A stretch of 64,000 nt of DNA from Flavobacterium panacagri. Lineage in GTDB: Bacteria > Bacteroidota > Bacteroidia > Flavobacteriales > Flavobacteriaceae. Under the pieces are notes generated by a model, which saw only the letters and a program-made list of their open reading frames with translations, had not been told where the DNA came from and made no database searches. The stretch is from contig NZ_CP119766.1 of the NCBI RefSeq assembly GCF_030378165.1, forward strand, positions 372,001-436,000. Direction: 5' to 3'. A program made the position numbers and the translations under genes. Numbering within the stretch: position 1 is the stretch's first letter; each line of letters begins with the position of its first letter. Shown here one piece after another: positions 47,257 to 58,450 of this stretch.

Positions 47257-47625
47257 TTAAAGCACTTCTGGTGCTAATGATACAATTTTCATGAATTGTT
47301 TTTCACGAAGTTCTCTTGCTACCGGACCAAAAACACGTGTTCCCCTCATTTCTCCTGCAGCGTTCAAAAGAACACATGCATTGTCATCGAAACGGATATA
47401 AGAACCATCAGCTCTTCTCACTTCTTTTTTAGTACGTACAACAACTGCAGTTGAAACAGCTCCTTTTTTAACGTTTCCGTTTGGAGTTGCATCTTTGATA
47501 GAAACTACAATTTTGTCACCAACAGAGGCATATCTTCTTTTAGTACCTCCTAAAACACGAATAGTTAAAACTTCTTTAGCTCCCGTGTTATCTGCTACTT
47601 TTAGTCTTGATTCTTGTTGTACCAT
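47257..47625 (-). CDS. rplN: Ribosomal protein L14
   Basis: 122-residue beta-barrel protein of the subunit interface. It begins [20 protein letters not shown] and has [20 protein letters not shown] (near 50-69). Full length. Confidence 0.98.
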
Positions 47626-47627
47626 AA

Positions 47628-47888
47628 TTATTTAGCTCTTTCTAAGATTTCAACTAATCTCCAACATTTTGTTTTACTTAAAGGACGCGTTTCGCTAATT
47701 CTTACAGTATCTCCAATGTTACAGTCGTTTGTTTCGTCGTGTGCAACATATTTCTTAGTTTTCAACACGAACTTACCGTATAATGGGTGTTTTACTTTTC
47801 TTACTTCTGAAATAACGATAGACTTATCCATCTTATTTGAAGTAACAACACCTATTCTTTCTTTTCTTAAATTTCTTTTTTCTTCCAT
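47628..47888 (-). CDS. rpsQ: Ribosomal protein S17
   Basis: 86-residue OB-fold 16S rRNA-binding protein with [16 protein letters not shown] (residues 11-26), HPLYGKFV and the [19 protein letters not shown] signature. 2 bp before rplN. Confidence 0.97.
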
Positions 47889-47905
47889 CTTTCAGCAGAA
47901 TACAA

Positions 47906-48097
47906 TTATTGTAACTCTCTTTTAGTTAACTCTGTAGCTAATCTTGCAACTGTTCTTCTAACGCTTCTAATTTGAAGTGGGTTAGCAATTGGAGAGATTG
48001 CGTGAGCCATTTTTAGGTCAGCATATACTTTCTTAGTTTGACTAAGCTTTTCTTGCAACTCCGCTGCAGAAAGATCTTTTATTTCTGATTGTTTCAT
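47906..48097 (-). CDS. rpmC: Ribosomal protein L29
   Basis: 63-residue helical hairpin near the tunnel exit. MKQSEIKDLSAAELQEKL and the RRTVARLATELTKRE C-terminus fit the family. 17-bp gap to rpsQ. Confidence 0.96.
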   Translation of the reverse strand: MKQSEIKDLSAAELQEKLSQTKKVYADLKMAHAISPIANPLQIRSVRRTVARLATELTKRELQ

Positions 48098-48109
48098 AAT
48101 AAATATAAA

Positions 48110-48535
48110 TTATGCTTCGAAATCTCTAGCAACGACGAACTTAGTTTTTACTGGAAGTTTTTGAGCTGCAAGACGTAAAGCCTCTTTTGCAACTGACAAT
48201 GGAACTCCTCCAACTTCAAACATAATTCTTCCTGGTTTAACAACAGCAGCCCAATACTCAACTGCTCCTTTACCTTTACCCATACGTACTTCAAGAGGTT
48301 TCTTAGTAATAGGTTTGTCTGGGAAAATTTTAATCCATAATTGTCCCTCTCTTTTCATGTAACGAGTTGCAGCGATACGCGCAGCTTCGATTTGACGAGA
48401 AGTTAAGAACATTCCATCTTCATGTACAGATTTAATACCAAACATTCCATTTGAAAGTTCATGCCCTCTTTGAGAGTTACCTTTCATTCTACCTTTTTGT
48501 ACCTTACGGTATTTTGTTCTTTTAGGCTGTAACAT
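48110..48535 (-). CDS. rplP: Ribosomal protein L16
   Basis: 141-residue protein beside the A-site t[22 protein letters not shown] opens it; [20 protein letters not shown] and [12 protein letters not shown] are conserved. 12 bp before rpmC. Confidence 0.98.
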   Translation of the reverse strand: MLQPKRTKYRKVQKGRMKGNSQRGHELSNGMFGIKSVHEDGMFLTSRQIEAARIAATRYMKREGQLWIKIFPDKPITKKPLEVRMGKGKGAVEYWAAVVKPGRIMFEVGGVPLSVAKEALRLAAQKLPVKTKFVVARDFEA

Positions 48536-48554
48536 TTTTCTTTAGTTTAAAAAT

Positions 48555-49313
48555 TTACTTTCTTTTACGAGCGTCTGGTTTTCCACCTTTGTTAAAGTTA
48601 GATTTGCCTCTAGGAGCATCTCCACCTTTTCCACCACCTGTACCAGATTGTTTTTTGTCCATTCCAGCAAGTGGAGAAAGTTCTCTCTTACCGTAAACCT
48701 CACCTTTCATGATCCATACTTTAATACCCATTCTACCATAAGTAGTATGAGCTTCAGCAAGAGCATAATCAATGTCAGCTCTGAAAGTTGATAGAGGAAT
48801 TCTACCTTCTTTGAAACCTTCTGAACGTGCCATCTCAGCACCATTCAAACGACCAGAAATCAAAACTTTGATACCTTCAGCGTTCATACGCATAGAAGCA
48901 GCAATAGCCATTTTGATTGCACGTCTGTAAGAAATACGGCTTTCGATTTGACGAGCGATGCTTGTCGCCACAAGATAAGCATCTAACTCAGGTCTTTTAA
49001 TTTCAAAGATGTTGATTTGAACCTCTTTGTCAGTAACTTTCTTAAGTTCTTCTTTTAACTTGTCTACCTCTTGCCCACCTTTTCCGATAATGATACCAGG
49101 TCTAGCAGTAGTGATAGTAACGGTTACAAGTTTCAAAGTTCTCTCGATGATTACTTTTGATACACTAGCTTTTGATAAACGAGCATGGATATACTTTCTG
49201 ATTTTGTGATCTTCAGCTAATTTATCGCCGTAATCATTTCCACCATACCAGTTTGAGTCCCATCCTCTGATGATACCAAGTCTATTTCCAATTGGATTTG
49301 TCTTTTGTCCCAT
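48555..49313 (-). CDS. rpsC: Ribosomal protein S3
   Basis: 252-residue mRNA-entry protein with [20 protein letters not shown], a KH domain ([20 protein letters not shown], near 72-91) and the C-terminal S3 domain. From about residue 220 it has a disordered Gly/Lys-rich tail longer than that of E. coli S3 (233 residues). Confidence 0.98.
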   Translation of the reverse strand: MGQKTNPIGNRLGIIRGWDSNWYGGNDYGDKLAEDHKIRKYIHARLSKASVSKVIIERTLKLVTVTITTARPGIIIGKGGQEVDKLKEELKKVTDKEVQINIFEIKRPELDAYLVATSIARQIESRISYRRAIKMAIAASMRMNAEGIKVLISGRLNGAEMARSEGFKEGRIPLSTFRADIDYALAEAHTTYGRMGIKVWIMKGEVYGKRELSPLAGMDKKQSGTGGGKGGDAPRGKSNFNKGGKPDARKRK

Positions 49314-49318
49314 GCTGC

Positions 49319-49732
49319 TTAAGAATTGCTTTGTGTGTTATTGATAGCTCCAAGCACGATTGTTACGTGATTAGAACGTTTTCTTATTCTGTGTGCACGA
49401 CCTTGTGGAGCTGGACGAAGTCTTTTTAACATCATTCCACCATCTACTCTGATCTCTTTAACAAATAATCCAGCTTCTTCTAAATTACCTTCACTATTTT
49501 TTTGCTCCCAGTTATTGATTGCAGATAATAATAGTTTTTCTAATTTTCTTGAAGCTTCTTTAGAACTGAATCTTAAAATGTTAAGTGCTCTTTCTACCTT
49601 CTGACCTCTTACCAAGTCCGCTACTAAGCGCATTTTTCTAGGTGAAGTAGGGCAGTTATTCAATTTTGCGAAAGCAATAGACTTATTAGCCTCTTTTCTC
49701 GCATCTGCTGTTTCTCTTTTACGAACTCCCAT
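49319..49732 (-). CDS. rplV: Ribosomal protein L22
   Basis: 137-residue tunnel protein with [20 protein letters not shown] (residues 27-46) and the hairpin/C-terminal [20 protein letters not shown]. This tip region lines the exit tunnel. 5 bp before rpsC. Confidence 0.98.
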
Positions 49733-49738
49733 TGCTTC

Positions 49739-50017
49739 TTATTTTTTACCTTTATTTTTTGCTCCAGCATGACCTCTAAAAGATCTAGTTGGTGAAAACT
49801 CTCCTAATTTGTGACCTACCATGTTTTCTGTTACGTAAACTGGTACAAATTGACGACCGTTATGAACTGCGATAGTTTGTCCAACGAAATCCGGAGTAAT
49901 CATTGAAGCTCTAGACCAAGTCTTTACAACTGCATTTTTACCACTTTCTACGTTTTCTTGAACTTTCTTGTCTAATTTATAATGAACGAAAGGTCCTTTT
50001 TTTAATGAACGTGCCAT
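49739..50017 (-). CDS. rpsS: Ribosomal protein S19
   Basis: 92-residue head protein with [14 protein letters not shown] at the start, [20 protein letters not shown], and the C-terminal [18 protein letters not shown]. 6 bp between neighbours. Confidence 0.98.
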   Translation of the reverse strand: MARSLKKGPFVHYKLDKKVQENVESGKNAVVKTWSRASMITPDFVGQTIAVHNGRQFVPVYVTENMVGHKLGEFSPTRSFRGHAGAKNKGKK

Positions 50018-50023
50018 ATCTTA

Positions 50024-50848
50024 TTATTTCTTTCTACGTTCTACGATATACTTGTTACTCGGGTTTTTCTTAGAACGAGTTCTGTAACCTTTAGCTGGCA
50101 ATCCGTTTCTTGAACGTGGATGCCCTCCAGAAGAACGTCCTTCACCACCTCCCATAGGGTGATCAACTGGGTTCATCGCTACTGGTCTAGTTCTAGGTCT
50201 TCTTCCTAACCATCTTGTTCTACCTGCTTTTCCAGATACAACTAATTGGTGGTCAGAGTTAGAAACAGCTCCAATTGTAGCCGAACATGTCAACAAGATT
50301 AATCTTGTCTCTCCAGATGGCATTTTAATTGTTGCGTATTTCCCGTCTCTTGCCATTAACTGAGCAAAAGTTCCAGCTGAACGAGCAATAACAGCTCCTT
50401 GTCCTGGACGTAACTCAATACAAGATATAACAGTTCCAAGAGGAATTCTGCTTAAAGGTAAAGTATTACCAATCTCTGGTTGAGATTCTGGTCCAGAAAC
50501 TAATTTCTGACCAACTTTCAATCCATTTTGAGCGATAATATAAGTTTTCTCTCCATCAGCATAAGCTAATAAAGCAATAAACGCAGTACGATTCGGATCG
50601 TATTCGATTGATTTCACTGTAGCTGGAATTCCATCTTTAGTTCTTTTGAAATCGATAATACGATATCTCTGCTTGTGACCACCACCCGTATAACGCATGG
50701 TCATCTTTCCTTGACTATTTCTACCTCCAGAGTTTTTTATCGGCGCTATCAAAGAGCGTTCCGGCTTATCAGTTGTAATGGCGTCATAACCATTCACAAC
50801 TCTAAATCGCTGACCTGGGGTAATAGGTTTTAATTTTCTTACTGACAT
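50024..50848 (-). CDS. rplB: Ribosomal protein L2
   Basis: 274-residue protein needed for peptidyl transferase activity and subunit joining. [40 protein letters not shown] and the essential histidine segment [19 protein letters not shown] (near 224-242) are all present. Confidence 0.99.
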   Translation of the reverse strand: MSVRKLKPITPGQRFRVVNGYDAITTDKPERSLIAPIKNSGGRNSQGKMTMRYTGGGHKQRYRIIDFKRTKDGIPATVKSIEYDPNRTAFIALLAYADGEKTYIIAQNGLKVGQKLVSGPESQPEIGNTLPLSRIPLGTVISCIELRPGQGAVIARSAGTFAQLMARDGKYATIKMPSGETRLILLTCSATIGAVSNSDHQLVVSGKAGRTRWLGRRPRTRPVAMNPVDHPMGGGEGRSSGGHPRSRNGLPAKGYRTRSKKNPSNKYIVERRKK

Positions 50849-50857
50849 TTTTCTATC

Positions 50858-51148
50858 TTAGATATTGTTGTAAAAATCAATTGTTTCTCCTTCTTGTACT
50901 TGAACGATTGCTTTTTTGTAAGCATTTGTCTTTCCACTGATTAAACCACTTTTAGTGTATTTAGTAGATCTATCTGGTCTCACATTCATTGTATTAACAG
51001 AAACGATAGTTACTCCATAAGCAGCTTCAACAGCTTTCTTAATTTCAACTTTGTTTGCTTTTTTGTCAACAACGAATCCGAAGCGGTTTAGAACTTCACT
51101 TTCTTTGGTTACTTTTTCCGTTACTATAGGTCTAATAATAATGCTCAT
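50858..51148 (-). CDS. rplW: Ribosomal protein L23
   Basis: 96-residue protein at the tunnel exit, docking site for trigger factor and SRP. IIIRPIVTEKVTKESE opens it; KANKVEIKKAVEAAYGV is the conserved core. 7 bp after rplD. Confidence 0.97.
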   Translation of the reverse strand: MSIIIRPIVTEKVTKESEVLNRFGFVVDKKANKVEIKKAVEAAYGVTIVSVNTMNVRPDRSTKYTKSGLISGKTNAYKKAIVQVQEGETIDFYNNI

Positions 51149-51155
51149 ATTCCTA

Positions 51156-51785
51156 TTATTTACTTAAATTTTCTTCAATTAACTCTAAAGAACCTTCCAA
51201 AAGCACTAAATTATTAGCGTTTAAGATTGCGTAAGTGCTTAATTCTGAGCTAGTTACGACATTAGAAGCCTTTAAATTACGTGACGACAAATATACATTT
51301 TTATTTGACTCACCCAACACGAATAAAGATTTTTTATTCTCTAACCCTAAAGCTTTCAAAACGTTAATGAAATTTTTAGTGTTTGGTACTTCAAAATTAA
51401 AGTCTTCTAAAACTACTATATTTGACTCTTTTGCTTTGATTGAGAAAGCAGATTTTCTTGCTAATCTCTTCAAGTTTTTATTCAATTTAAATGAATAACT
51501 TCTTGGTCTTGGTCCGAAAACTGTTCCACCACCTTTAAACAAAGGATTTTTAACACTTCCTGCACGAGCAGTACCAGTTCCTTTTTGTTTTTTAATCTTA
51601 CGAGTACTTCCAGTTACTTCAGCTCTTTCTTTAGCCTTATGAGTACCTTGTCTTTGATTAGCAAGATATTGCTTAACATCAAGATATACAGCGTGATTGT
51701 TTGGTTCAATTGCGAATACTGAATCAGAAAGTTGAACTTTTCTTCCAGTATCTTTTCCGTTGAAATCTAATACTTTTACTTCCAT
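51156..51785 (-). CDS. rplD: Ribosomal protein L4
   Basis: 209-residue protein with the tunnel loop ([20 protein letters not shown], near 68-87) and [19 protein letters not shown]. Its start overlaps the rplC stop by one base. In E. coli L4 autoregulates the S10 operon; here that operon begins at rplC. Confidence 0.98.
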   Translation of the reverse strand: MEVKVLDFNGKDTGRKVQLSDSVFAIEPNNHAVYLDVKQYLANQRQGTHKAKERAEVTGSTRKIKKQKGTGTARAGSVKNPLFKGGGTVFGPRPRSYSFKLNKNLKRLARKSAFSIKAKESNIVVLEDFNFEVPNTKNFINVLKALGLENKKSLFVLGESNKNVYLSSRNLKASNVVTSSELSTYAILNANNLVLLEGSLELIEENLSK

Positions 51786-52402
51786 TACTTCTGAATGATT
51801 ACATAAGAGTTTTTATGCCCAGGAACACATCCTTTAACAACAAGTAAGTTCTTCTCAGCAACTACTTTTAAAACTCTAAGGTTTTGAACTTTTACATTTT
51901 CTCCTCCCATTCTTCCAGCCATACGCATTCCTTTGAATACTCTAGATGGATAAGAAGAAGCTCCTACAGAACCTGGCGCTCTTAAACGGTTGTGCTGACC
52001 ATGAGTAGCTTGTCCAACACCACCAAAACCGTGACGTTTAACAACACCTTGGAAACCTTTACCTTTAGACACACCTTGTACATCTACAAATTCTCCTTCT
52101 TCAAAAATAGAAACATCAATAAGATCTCCTAATTTTTGTTCAGTTGCAAAATCTTGGAATTCAACGACTTTTTTCTTAGCAACAGTTCCAGCTTTTTTAA
52201 AGTGACCTAAAGCCGCTTTAGTAGAATGTTTCTCGTTTTTGTCATCGAAACCAAGTTGCAACGCTTCATACCCGTCAACCTCGTTGGTTCTGACTTGGGT
52301 AACAACGCATGGACCAGCTTCGATTACTGTACAAGGAATGTTTTTCCCGTTTTCGTCAAAAATACTAGTCATGCCGATTTTCTTACCAATTAACCCAGAC
52401 AT
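51785..52402 (-). CDS. rplC: Ribosomal protein L3
   Basis: 205-residue protein reaching the peptidyl transferase centre. [15 protein letters not shown] opens it; [20 protein letters not shown] and the [10 protein letters not shown] segment carry the extension and glutamine methylation region. First gene of the separate S10-like operon, with its own promoter about 70 bp upstream. Confidence 0.98.
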   Translation of the reverse strand: MSGLIGKKIGMTSIFDENGKNIPCTVIEAGPCVVTQVRTNEVDGYEALQLGFDDKNEKHSTKAALGHFKKAGTVAKKKVVEFQDFATEQKLGDLIDVSIFEEGEFVDVQGVSKGKGFQGVVKRHGFGGVGQATHGQHNRLRAPGSVGASSYPSRVFKGMRMAGRMGGENVKVQNLRVLKVVAEKNLLVVKGCVPGHKNSYVIIQK

Positions 52403-52471
52403 AAATATTAATTATTAATTACTAAAATTCCCTTCAATTTGAAAATCACATAAATTTCCAAACAGGGAGTG

Positions 52472-52502
52472 CAAAAGTAGATATTAAAATCGAATAAACC
52501 AA
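52472..52502 (-). promoter_or_regulatory. Promoter of the rplC-rplQ array
   Basis: TTG (52500-52502), 20-base spacer, TACTTTTG (52472-52479) on the minus strand match the flavobacterial consensus. Inferred start near 52465, leader about 60 nt with no strong fold. Confidence 0.75.
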
Positions 52503-52741
52503 ACAGTTACAAAAATTAAATCGCTCATTATCAAAATCCAAGCCTAAAAAGAATACAAAATCAAACCTGATTTACCCCAAAAAAGAAATTTCACTTTTAC
52601 ACCAAAACCAATTTCTAACTTAACAATTACTTAAACAATTCACAACAAAAACCTCTCGCATCTCACTAAAATAAAGACTTTTACAAATTTTAACATAAAC
52701 CGGAGCAACAAAAAAACTCAATCAAAAATTATCATACAGCA

Positions 52742-52774
52742 ATAAAAAAAGCGAGACATTTCTGTCTCGCTTTT
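52742..52774 (-). terminator. Terminator of the str operon after rpsJ
   Basis: A 12-bp stem AAAAGCGAGACA/TGTCTCGCTTTT (52747-52758 with 52763-52774), 4-base loop, and a seven-U tail on the minus strand. 24 bp after the rpsJ stop. Confidence 0.88.
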
Positions 52775-52797
52775 ATCTATAAAAAAATATAAAAAAA

Positions 52798-53103
52798 TTA
52801 TACTTTTATCTCTACTTCCACTCCACTTGGCAATTCAAGTTTCATTAAAGCATCAATTGTTTTAGATGAAGATGAATAAATATCAATCAATCTCTTGTAT
52901 GACATTACTTCAAATTGCTCTCTCGCTTTTTTGTTAACGTGCGGAGAACGTAATACAGTGAAAAGTTTTTTGTGAGTTGGCAACGGAATAGGACCTGTTA
53001 CAACTGCTCCAGTAGTTTTTACTGTTTTTACGATCTTTTCAGCAGATTTATCTACCAACATGTGATCGTAAGATTTTAGTTTTATTCTGATTTTTTGACT
53101 CAT
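52798..53103 (-). CDS. rpsJ: Ribosomal protein S10
   Basis: 101-residue protein of the 30S head, also the NusG/NusE partner in antitermination. [20 protein letters not shown] and [20 protein letters not shown] are conserved. It is transcribed at the end of rpsL-rpsG-fusA and is cut from rplC by a terminator and a 395-bp gap. Confidence 0.98.
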
Positions 53104-53113
53104 TTTCTTAAAA

Positions 53114-55270
53114 TTAAGCGTTACCTTTTGCTTTTTTGATTACCTCTTCTGAAATATTAGAAGGTGTTTCTGCATAGTGAGAAAACTCCATTGTTGAAGT
53201 TGCTCTACCAGAAGATAATGTTCTTAATGTAGTTACATAACCAAACATTTCTGATAAAGGCACATCAGCTTTAATAGTTTTAGCACCATTTCTATCACCC
53301 ATATCATTTACCTGACCTCTACGACGGTTCAAGTCACCAACGATATCACCCATATTTTCTTCTGGAGTAATAACTTCGATTTTCATGATTGGCTCAAGAA
53401 TAACAGCTCCAGCAGCACGTCCTGACTCTTTATAACCCATTCTAGCAGCTAATTCAAAAGAAAGAGCATCAGAATCCACAGGGTGGAAAGATCCATCTAA
53501 TAAAGTTACTTTTAAACTATCAACAGCATACCCAGCTAACGGACCTGTTTTCATAGCCTCACGGAAACCTTTTTCAACAGCAGGAATATACTCTTTTGGT
53601 ACGTTACCACCTTTTACCTCATTTACGAATTGCAATCCAACTGGAACTTTACCATCAACTTCATCAGCAGGCTCGATTCTAAATACGATATCACCGAATT
53701 TACCACGACCTCCAGATTGTTTTTTGTAAGTTTCTCTATGTTGAGCAGATTTAGTAAACGCCTCTTTGTACTCTACTTGTGGCTCACCTTGATTAACCTC
53801 TACCTTAAACTCACGTTTCATACGATCAACTAAGATATCTAAGTGAAGCTCACCCATACCAGAAATAATAGTTTGACCTGAAGCCTCATCAGTTCTTACA
53901 GTAAATGTTGGATCTTCTTCAGCTAATTTAGCCAAAGCCATACCCATCTTATCAACGTCAGCTTTAGTTTTAGGCTCGATAGCAATACCAATTACAGGCT
54001 CTGGGAATTTCATAGACTCCAAAATAATTGGATTCTTTTCATCGCAAAGTGTATCTCCAGTTTTGATATCTTTAAATCCTACAGCAGCCCCAATATCTCC
54101 AGCCTCAATATATTCGATTGGATTTTGCTTGTTAGCATGCATTTGGTAAATACGAGAAATTCTCTCTTTGTTACCAGAACGAGTATTTAAAACGTAAGAA
54201 CCAGCATCTAAACGTCCAGAATAAGCACGGAAGAAAGCTAAACGACCTACGAATGGGTCAGTAGCAATTTTAAATGCCAAAGCAGCAAACGGCTCTTTTA
54301 CATCTGGACGACGTAAGATTTTAGTTTGATCTTCTTCTAATAATTCAGCATCATCAGGGTGAATTCCTTCAATACCTTCTTTATCTAATGGAGATGGTAA
54401 ATACTTACAAACAGCATCCAACATAAATTGAACTCCTTTATTTTTGAAAGAAGAACCAGCAAGCATAGGAATGATTGCCATATCAATTGTAGCCGCTCTT
54501 AATGCATTGTTGATTTCTTCCTCTGTAATAGAGTTTTCATCTTCCATGTATTTATCCAAAAGATTCTCATCATAAGTTGCAATCTCTTCGATAAGGATAG
54601 AACGGTAGTGTTTTACATCATCAACCATATCAGCCGGGATATCAACGATATCAAAAGTAGCCCCCTGAGTCTCATCATGCCATACGATAGCCTGATTTTT
54701 CACCAAGTCAACAATACCTTTAAAATCTGCTTCATCACCAATAGGCAAAGTAATTGCAACCGCATTCGATTTCAACATATCTTTAACCTGTCCGCATACA
54801 GCTAAAAAGTTAGCACCTTGACGGTCCATTTTGTTTACGAATCCCATACGAGGAACTCTATATTGATCAGCAAGTCTCCAGTTAGTTTCTGACTGAGGCT
54901 CAACACCATCAACAGCACTAAACAAGAAAACTAAACCATCAAGTACACGTAAAGAACGGTTTACCTCTACAGTAAAGTCAACGTGTCCAGGAGTATCAAT
55001 AATATTAAAGTGGTAAGGCAATGATTCTGGAAGAACTTTACCTTGCTCAGTTGGAAAATTCCAAGTACAAGTTGTAGCAGCAGATGTAATTGTAATACCT
55101 CTTTCTTGCTCTTGCGCCATCCAGTCCATTGTTGCAGCACCATCGTGTACCTCACCAATTTTGTGTGATTTTCCAGTATAAAAAAGAATACGCTCAGTAG
55201 TTGTTGTTTTACCAGCATCAATGTGAGCAGCGATCCCGATATTTCTTGTATATTTTAAATCTCTAGCCAT
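53114..55270 (-). CDS. fusA: Elongation factor G
   Basis: GTPase that drives translocation. The 718-residue protein has the P-loop [17 protein letters not shown] (residues 15-31), DTPGHVDF (near 93), NKMD and the domain IV-V segments ([20 protein letters not shown]). tuf does not follow it, unlike the enterobacterial str operon; rpsJ does, 10 bp later. Confidence 0.98.
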   Translation of the reverse strand: MARDLKYTRNIGIAAHIDAGKTTTTERILFYTGKSHKIGEVHDGAATMDWMAQEQERGITITSAATTCTWNFPTEQGKVLPESLPYHFNIIDTPGHVDFTVEVNRSLRVLDGLVFLFSAVDGVEPQSETNWRLADQYRVPRMGFVNKMDRQGANFLAVCGQVKDMLKSNAVAITLPIGDEADFKGIVDLVKNQAIVWHDETQGATFDIVDIPADMVDDVKHYRSILIEEIATYDENLLDKYMEDENSITEEEINNALRAATIDMAIIPMLAGSSFKNKGVQFMLDAVCKYLPSPLDKEGIEGIHPDDAELLEEDQTKILRRPDVKEPFAALAFKIATDPFVGRLAFFRAYSGRLDAGSYVLNTRSGNKERISRIYQMHANKQNPIEYIEAGDIGAAVGFKDIKTGDTLCDEKNPIILESMKFPEPVIGIAIEPKTKADVDKMGMALAKLAEEDPTFTVRTDEASGQTIISGMGELHLDILVDRMKREFKVEVNQGEPQVEYKEAFTKSAQHRETYKKQSGGRGKFGDIVFRIEPADEVDGKVPVGLQFVNEVKGGNVPKEYIPAVEKGFREAMKTGPLAGYAVDSLKVTLLDGSFHPVDSDALSFELAARMGYKESGRAAGAVILEPIMKIEVITPEENMGDIVGDLNRRRGQVNDMGDRNGAKTIKADVPLSEMFGYVTTLRTLSSGRATSTMEFSHYAETPSNISEEVIKKAKGNA

Positions 55271-55280
55271 TTCTTACGAA

Positions 55281-55757
55281 TTAAAATCTAAAGTGAGAGA
55301 ATGCTTTATTAGCTTCTGCCATTTTGTGAGTATCCATTCTTTTCTTAACTGCAGCACCTTCTTCTTTAGCCGCAGCTAAACACTCAGAAGCTAAACGTTG
55401 TGCCATAGATTTTTCATTTCTTCTTCTTGAATAAAGTATTAACCACTTCATTGCCATAGAAATTTTTCTGTCTGGACGAATCTGCATTGGAATTTGGAAT
55501 GTAGCTCCACCAACTCTACGGCTACGTACTTCTACGTGAGGCATAACGTTTGTTAAAGCATCTTTCCAGATCTCTAATGAAGTTTTCTCATCATTTTGCT
55601 TTTTAGTTTCAATGATATCAATAGCATCATAAAATACTTTAAAAGCTGTAGATTTCTTACCATCCCACATTAAGTTATTCACAAAACGTGTTACTAATTG
55701 GTCATTAAACCTTGGATCCGGTAAAAGTGGTCTTTTCTTTGCCGCTCTTTTTCTCAT
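55281..55757 (-). CDS. rpsG: Ribosomal protein S7
   Basis: 158-residue 16S rRNA 3'-domain assembly protein. [19 protein letters not shown] and the [17 protein letters not shown] segment (near 75-91) are conserved. 10 bp before fusA. Confidence 0.98.
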   Translation of the reverse strand: MRKRAAKKRPLLPDPRFNDQLVTRFVNNLMWDGKKSTAFKVFYDAIDIIETKKQNDEKTSLEIWKDALTNVMPHVEVRSRRVGGATFQIPMQIRPDRKISMAMKWLILYSRRRNEKSMAQRLASECLAAAKEEGAAVKKRMDTHKMAEANKAFSHFRF

Positions 55758-55781
55758 GTCTTTTTCTTAAAAGTTTTTAAA

Positions 55782-56165
55782 TTACTTTTTTGCTTCTTTT
55801 GGGCGTTTAGCACCGTACTTAGATCTTCTTTGCGTTCTTCCTGCAACACCTGACGTATCAAGCGCTCCACGAACGATGTGATATCTAACACCTGGTAAAT
55901 CTTTTACCCTTCCACCTCGCACTAATACTATCGAGTGCTCTTGTAGATTATGTCCTTCTCCTGGGATGTAAGCATTCACCTCATTACCATTTGTCAAACG
56001 TACACGCGCAACTTTACGCATTGCAGAGTTTGGTTTTTTTGGTGTAGTAGTGTAAACACGCGTACAAACCCCTCTTCTTTGAGGACAAGAATCTAAAGCA
56101 ACCGATTTACTCTTCTTAGTGATCTGAGTTCTTCCTGTTCTTACTAATTGTTGAATTGTTGGCAT
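55782..56165 (-). CDS. rpsL: Ribosomal protein S12
   Basis: 127-residue decoding-centre protein. [20 protein letters not shown] opens it; [18 protein letters not shown] (near 40-57) contains the lysine at which streptomycin-resistance changes arise in other bacteria, here the usual K. Wild-type-looking [15 protein letters not shown] follows. First gene of the str operon. Confidence 0.98.
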
Positions 56166-56218
56166 AATTAATACTAAAAATTATTATGTTTATTAAATTC
56201 CCGCTTTTTACGGGGTTG

Positions 56219-56248
56219 CAAATGTATAAAATATTTCTCAGTATACAA
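56219..56248 (-). promoter_or_regulatory. str operon promoter
   Basis: TTG (56246-56248), 19-base spacer, TACATTTG (56219-56226) on the minus strand. Inferred start near 56212, leader about 45 nt holding a short CCCG/CGGG hairpin. Confidence 0.72.
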
Positions 56249-56341
56249 ACGTTAAACCATTAATTTTCAACAACATTATTTATAACTATGATTTCACAAA
56301 GAAACATTAGATATTTGCTTTACATTTAACTAACAAAACAA

Positions 56342-58048
56342 TTGCTTTTGAAACAATTACTAAACATATACATCCTATTAATTAGCTCAAGCTGTTTTGC
56401 CCAATCTTTTTGCCTTAATATAAATGGAATCAACAAAGAACAGAGCCAAACAATTGATTCTATTTCATATAACAAAAAACACTCTAACCTAAAATCTCTT
56501 TACAACGAAATCACAATTATCACAAATCAACTAACAAAACAAGGGTTTATTGATTCCGAAATTATAGAAAACAAGAAAATAAACGACAGTACTTTCAACG
56601 CCATAATCGACCTAAAAAACAAGATAAAAGAAGTACATATATATATAGGTATAAATAATTCTTTTTATAATGAAAAAACAGCAACAAAAGACAGCATATT
56701 TATTCCATATTCTGAATTAGAAAATTTCCTCAATCAAGAAATTTCTAATAAAGAAAAAGCAGGTTTTGCATTTACTAAAATAAAACTGAAAAATATCACT
56801 AAAAAGAATTCGATAATTTATGCTGCTTTAAATTTAGATTCCGAAAAAAAAAGAGCTTTAAATTCAATTATTCTAAATTATGCTAACTCGGATTCAAAAG
56901 ATTTTTTCCCAAAAGGAGCATTAAAACAACTCAATAGAAAATATCTAAACAGAACTTTTAATCAAGAAATTATTAAAAACATTTATACCGATATAAATAG
57001 TTTTGAATTTATATCCCAAACCAAATATCCCGAAATACTTTTCACAAAGGACTCAACTAAAATCTACACTTATATTGAAAAAAGAAAAGCGAATACATTT
57101 GATGGTTACATTGGCTTTTCAAATGACGAAAACAAAAAACTTGTCTTAAATGGATATCTAGATATTTCTTTAGTCAACACATTGCATGCTGGAGAAAAAT
57201 TTTCGTTATACTGGAAAAGCGATGGCAATCAACAAAAAACGTTTAATACTAAAATTGAAATTCCATATATATTTCAATCTCCAATAGGAATAAAAGCGCA
57301 ATTAAACATATTCAAACAAGACAGCACTTTCCAAAATACTAAAACCGATATCAACTTAGGATATTATTTGAACTACAATTCAAAACTTTACATTGGATAT
57401 CAATCCACAGAATCCAGCGATATTCAAAACACAAACAATTCTTCAATCAGCGATTTCAACAATTCGTACCTGACAACTACTTTTGATTTACAAAAATTAG
57501 ATTACCAAAATCCATTATTTTTCAATAAAGCGTTCATATACACCTCACTGGGATTTGGAAAACGAACTACGAACAACAGTCCTCAAACAGCCGGAACAAG
57601 CAATCAGTTTTTTGCAAACATTAACCTTAAGTACAATTTTGAACTTAATCCGAAAAATTTCATTAACATAAATTCACAAAATTTTTTCTTAAAAAGTCAA
57701 AACTACATTTCAAACGAATTATTCCGCTTTGGAGGAATGAATTCGATCAGAGGCTTTTTAGAAAATAGTCTTCAAGCTAACTTCACTTCGATGTTATTAA
57801 CAGAATACAGGTATCTGATTTCACAAAATCTATACTTTAACTCTATTTTAGACTATGCCCTTTACCAAGACCAAACAGTTACTTTAAACCAAAAACAGAT
57901 AAAAAAATTGATCGGCATCGGCATTGGCGCAACAATCCAAACAACAAGTGGTATTTTACGAATAAATCTCAGTAATGGCGCGGAAAGAGCATCGGATTTG
58001 CAATTATTTAACACTATCATCAACATATGTTATAATGTTAAATTTTGA
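56342..58048 (+). CDS. Omp85/BamA-superfamily outer-membrane barrel protein, hypothetical
   Basis: A 568-residue secreted protein. The reading frame opens only with TTG codons (56342 or 56348), since an in-frame stop lies at 56327. A signal peptide (about 1-21, ending CFAQ) is followed by a Lys/Asn-rich periplasmic part (about 22-250) with weak POTRA-like character, then a beta-barrel with alternating hydrophobic strands. The segment FRFGGMNSIRGF (near 463) matches the Omp85 R-G-F/Y motif region, and the chain ends in Phe, as barrel proteins do. Too short for BamA. Role in export or assembly of surface material is a guess. Confidence 0.7.
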   Translation: MLLKQLLNIYILLISSSCFAQSFCLNINGINKEQSQTIDSISYNKKHSNLKSLYNEITIITNQLTKQGFIDSEIIENKKINDSTFNAIIDLKNKIKEVHIYIGINNSFYNEKTATKDSIFIPYSELENFLNQEISNKEKAGFAFTKIKLKNITKKNSIIYAALNLDSEKKRALNSIILNYANSDSKDFFPKGALKQLNRKYLNRTFNQEIIKNIYTDINSFEFISQTKYPEILFTKDSTKIYTYIEKRKANTFDGYIGFSNDENKKLVLNGYLDISLVNTLHAGEKFSLYWKSDGNQQKTFNTKIEIPYIFQSPIGIKAQLNIFKQDSTFQNTKTDINLGYYLNYNSKLYIGYQSTESSDIQNTNNSSISDFNNSYLTTTFDLQKLDYQNPLFFNKAFIYTSLGFGKRTTNNSPQTAGTSNQFFANINLKYNFELNPKNFININSQNFFLKSQNYISNELFRFGGMNSIRGFLENSLQANFTSMLLTEYRYLISQNLYFNSILDYALYQDQTVTLNQKQIKKLIGIGIGATIQTTSGILRINLSNGAERASDLQLFNTIINICYNVKF

Positions 58049-58074
58049 TGTATATTAAAAAAAGATTAAAAGAA

Positions 58075-58450
58075 CATTAGGATAGTTAACAAATAATTAA
58101 GAGTTTTACCACACTAATTCAAAATATTTAAAAATGAAACTAAGGTTCAATGGATTTTTAGTACTTCTTTTAGTACTAATCGCGCAAGTAACTTTTGCGC
58201 AAGAAAGAGCTGTCTCGGGTACAGTTTCGGACAATGCAGGACTGCCTCTGCCAGGCGTAAGTGTATTGGTTAAAGGAACAAAGTCTGGGACACAAACGGA
58301 TTTTGATGGAAAATTCTCTATCAAAGCAACATCAAGCCAAGTTCTGGTATTTAGCTACATCGGAATGAAAACTCAAGAAGTAGCTGCAAGCTCAACTGTA
58401 ATCAATATAAAGTTAGCAGGTGACGCACAAGAACTAGAAGGAGTTGTAGT
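58075..58450 (+). repeat. First copy of duplicated SusC leader and 5' coding module
   Basis: The last 60 bases before the ATG and about 105 codons after it are nearly the same as 63047-63422, at a constant offset of 4972 bases apart from an indel or two. The shared block covers an upstream TTAGGA-TTAACA motif, the signal peptide and the carboxypeptidase-D-like domain. Similarity falls away at the plug domain. Confidence 0.75.

Larger units (their letters stand above)
52403..52797. other. 395-bp gap between rpsJ and rplC
   Basis: No open reading frame of note is seen here. It holds the rpsJ terminator at its right end and the rplC promoter in its left third. The AT-rich middle (about 52510-52735) contains nothing recognised. 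In most bacteria rpsJ and rplC adjoin. Confidence 0.7.
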
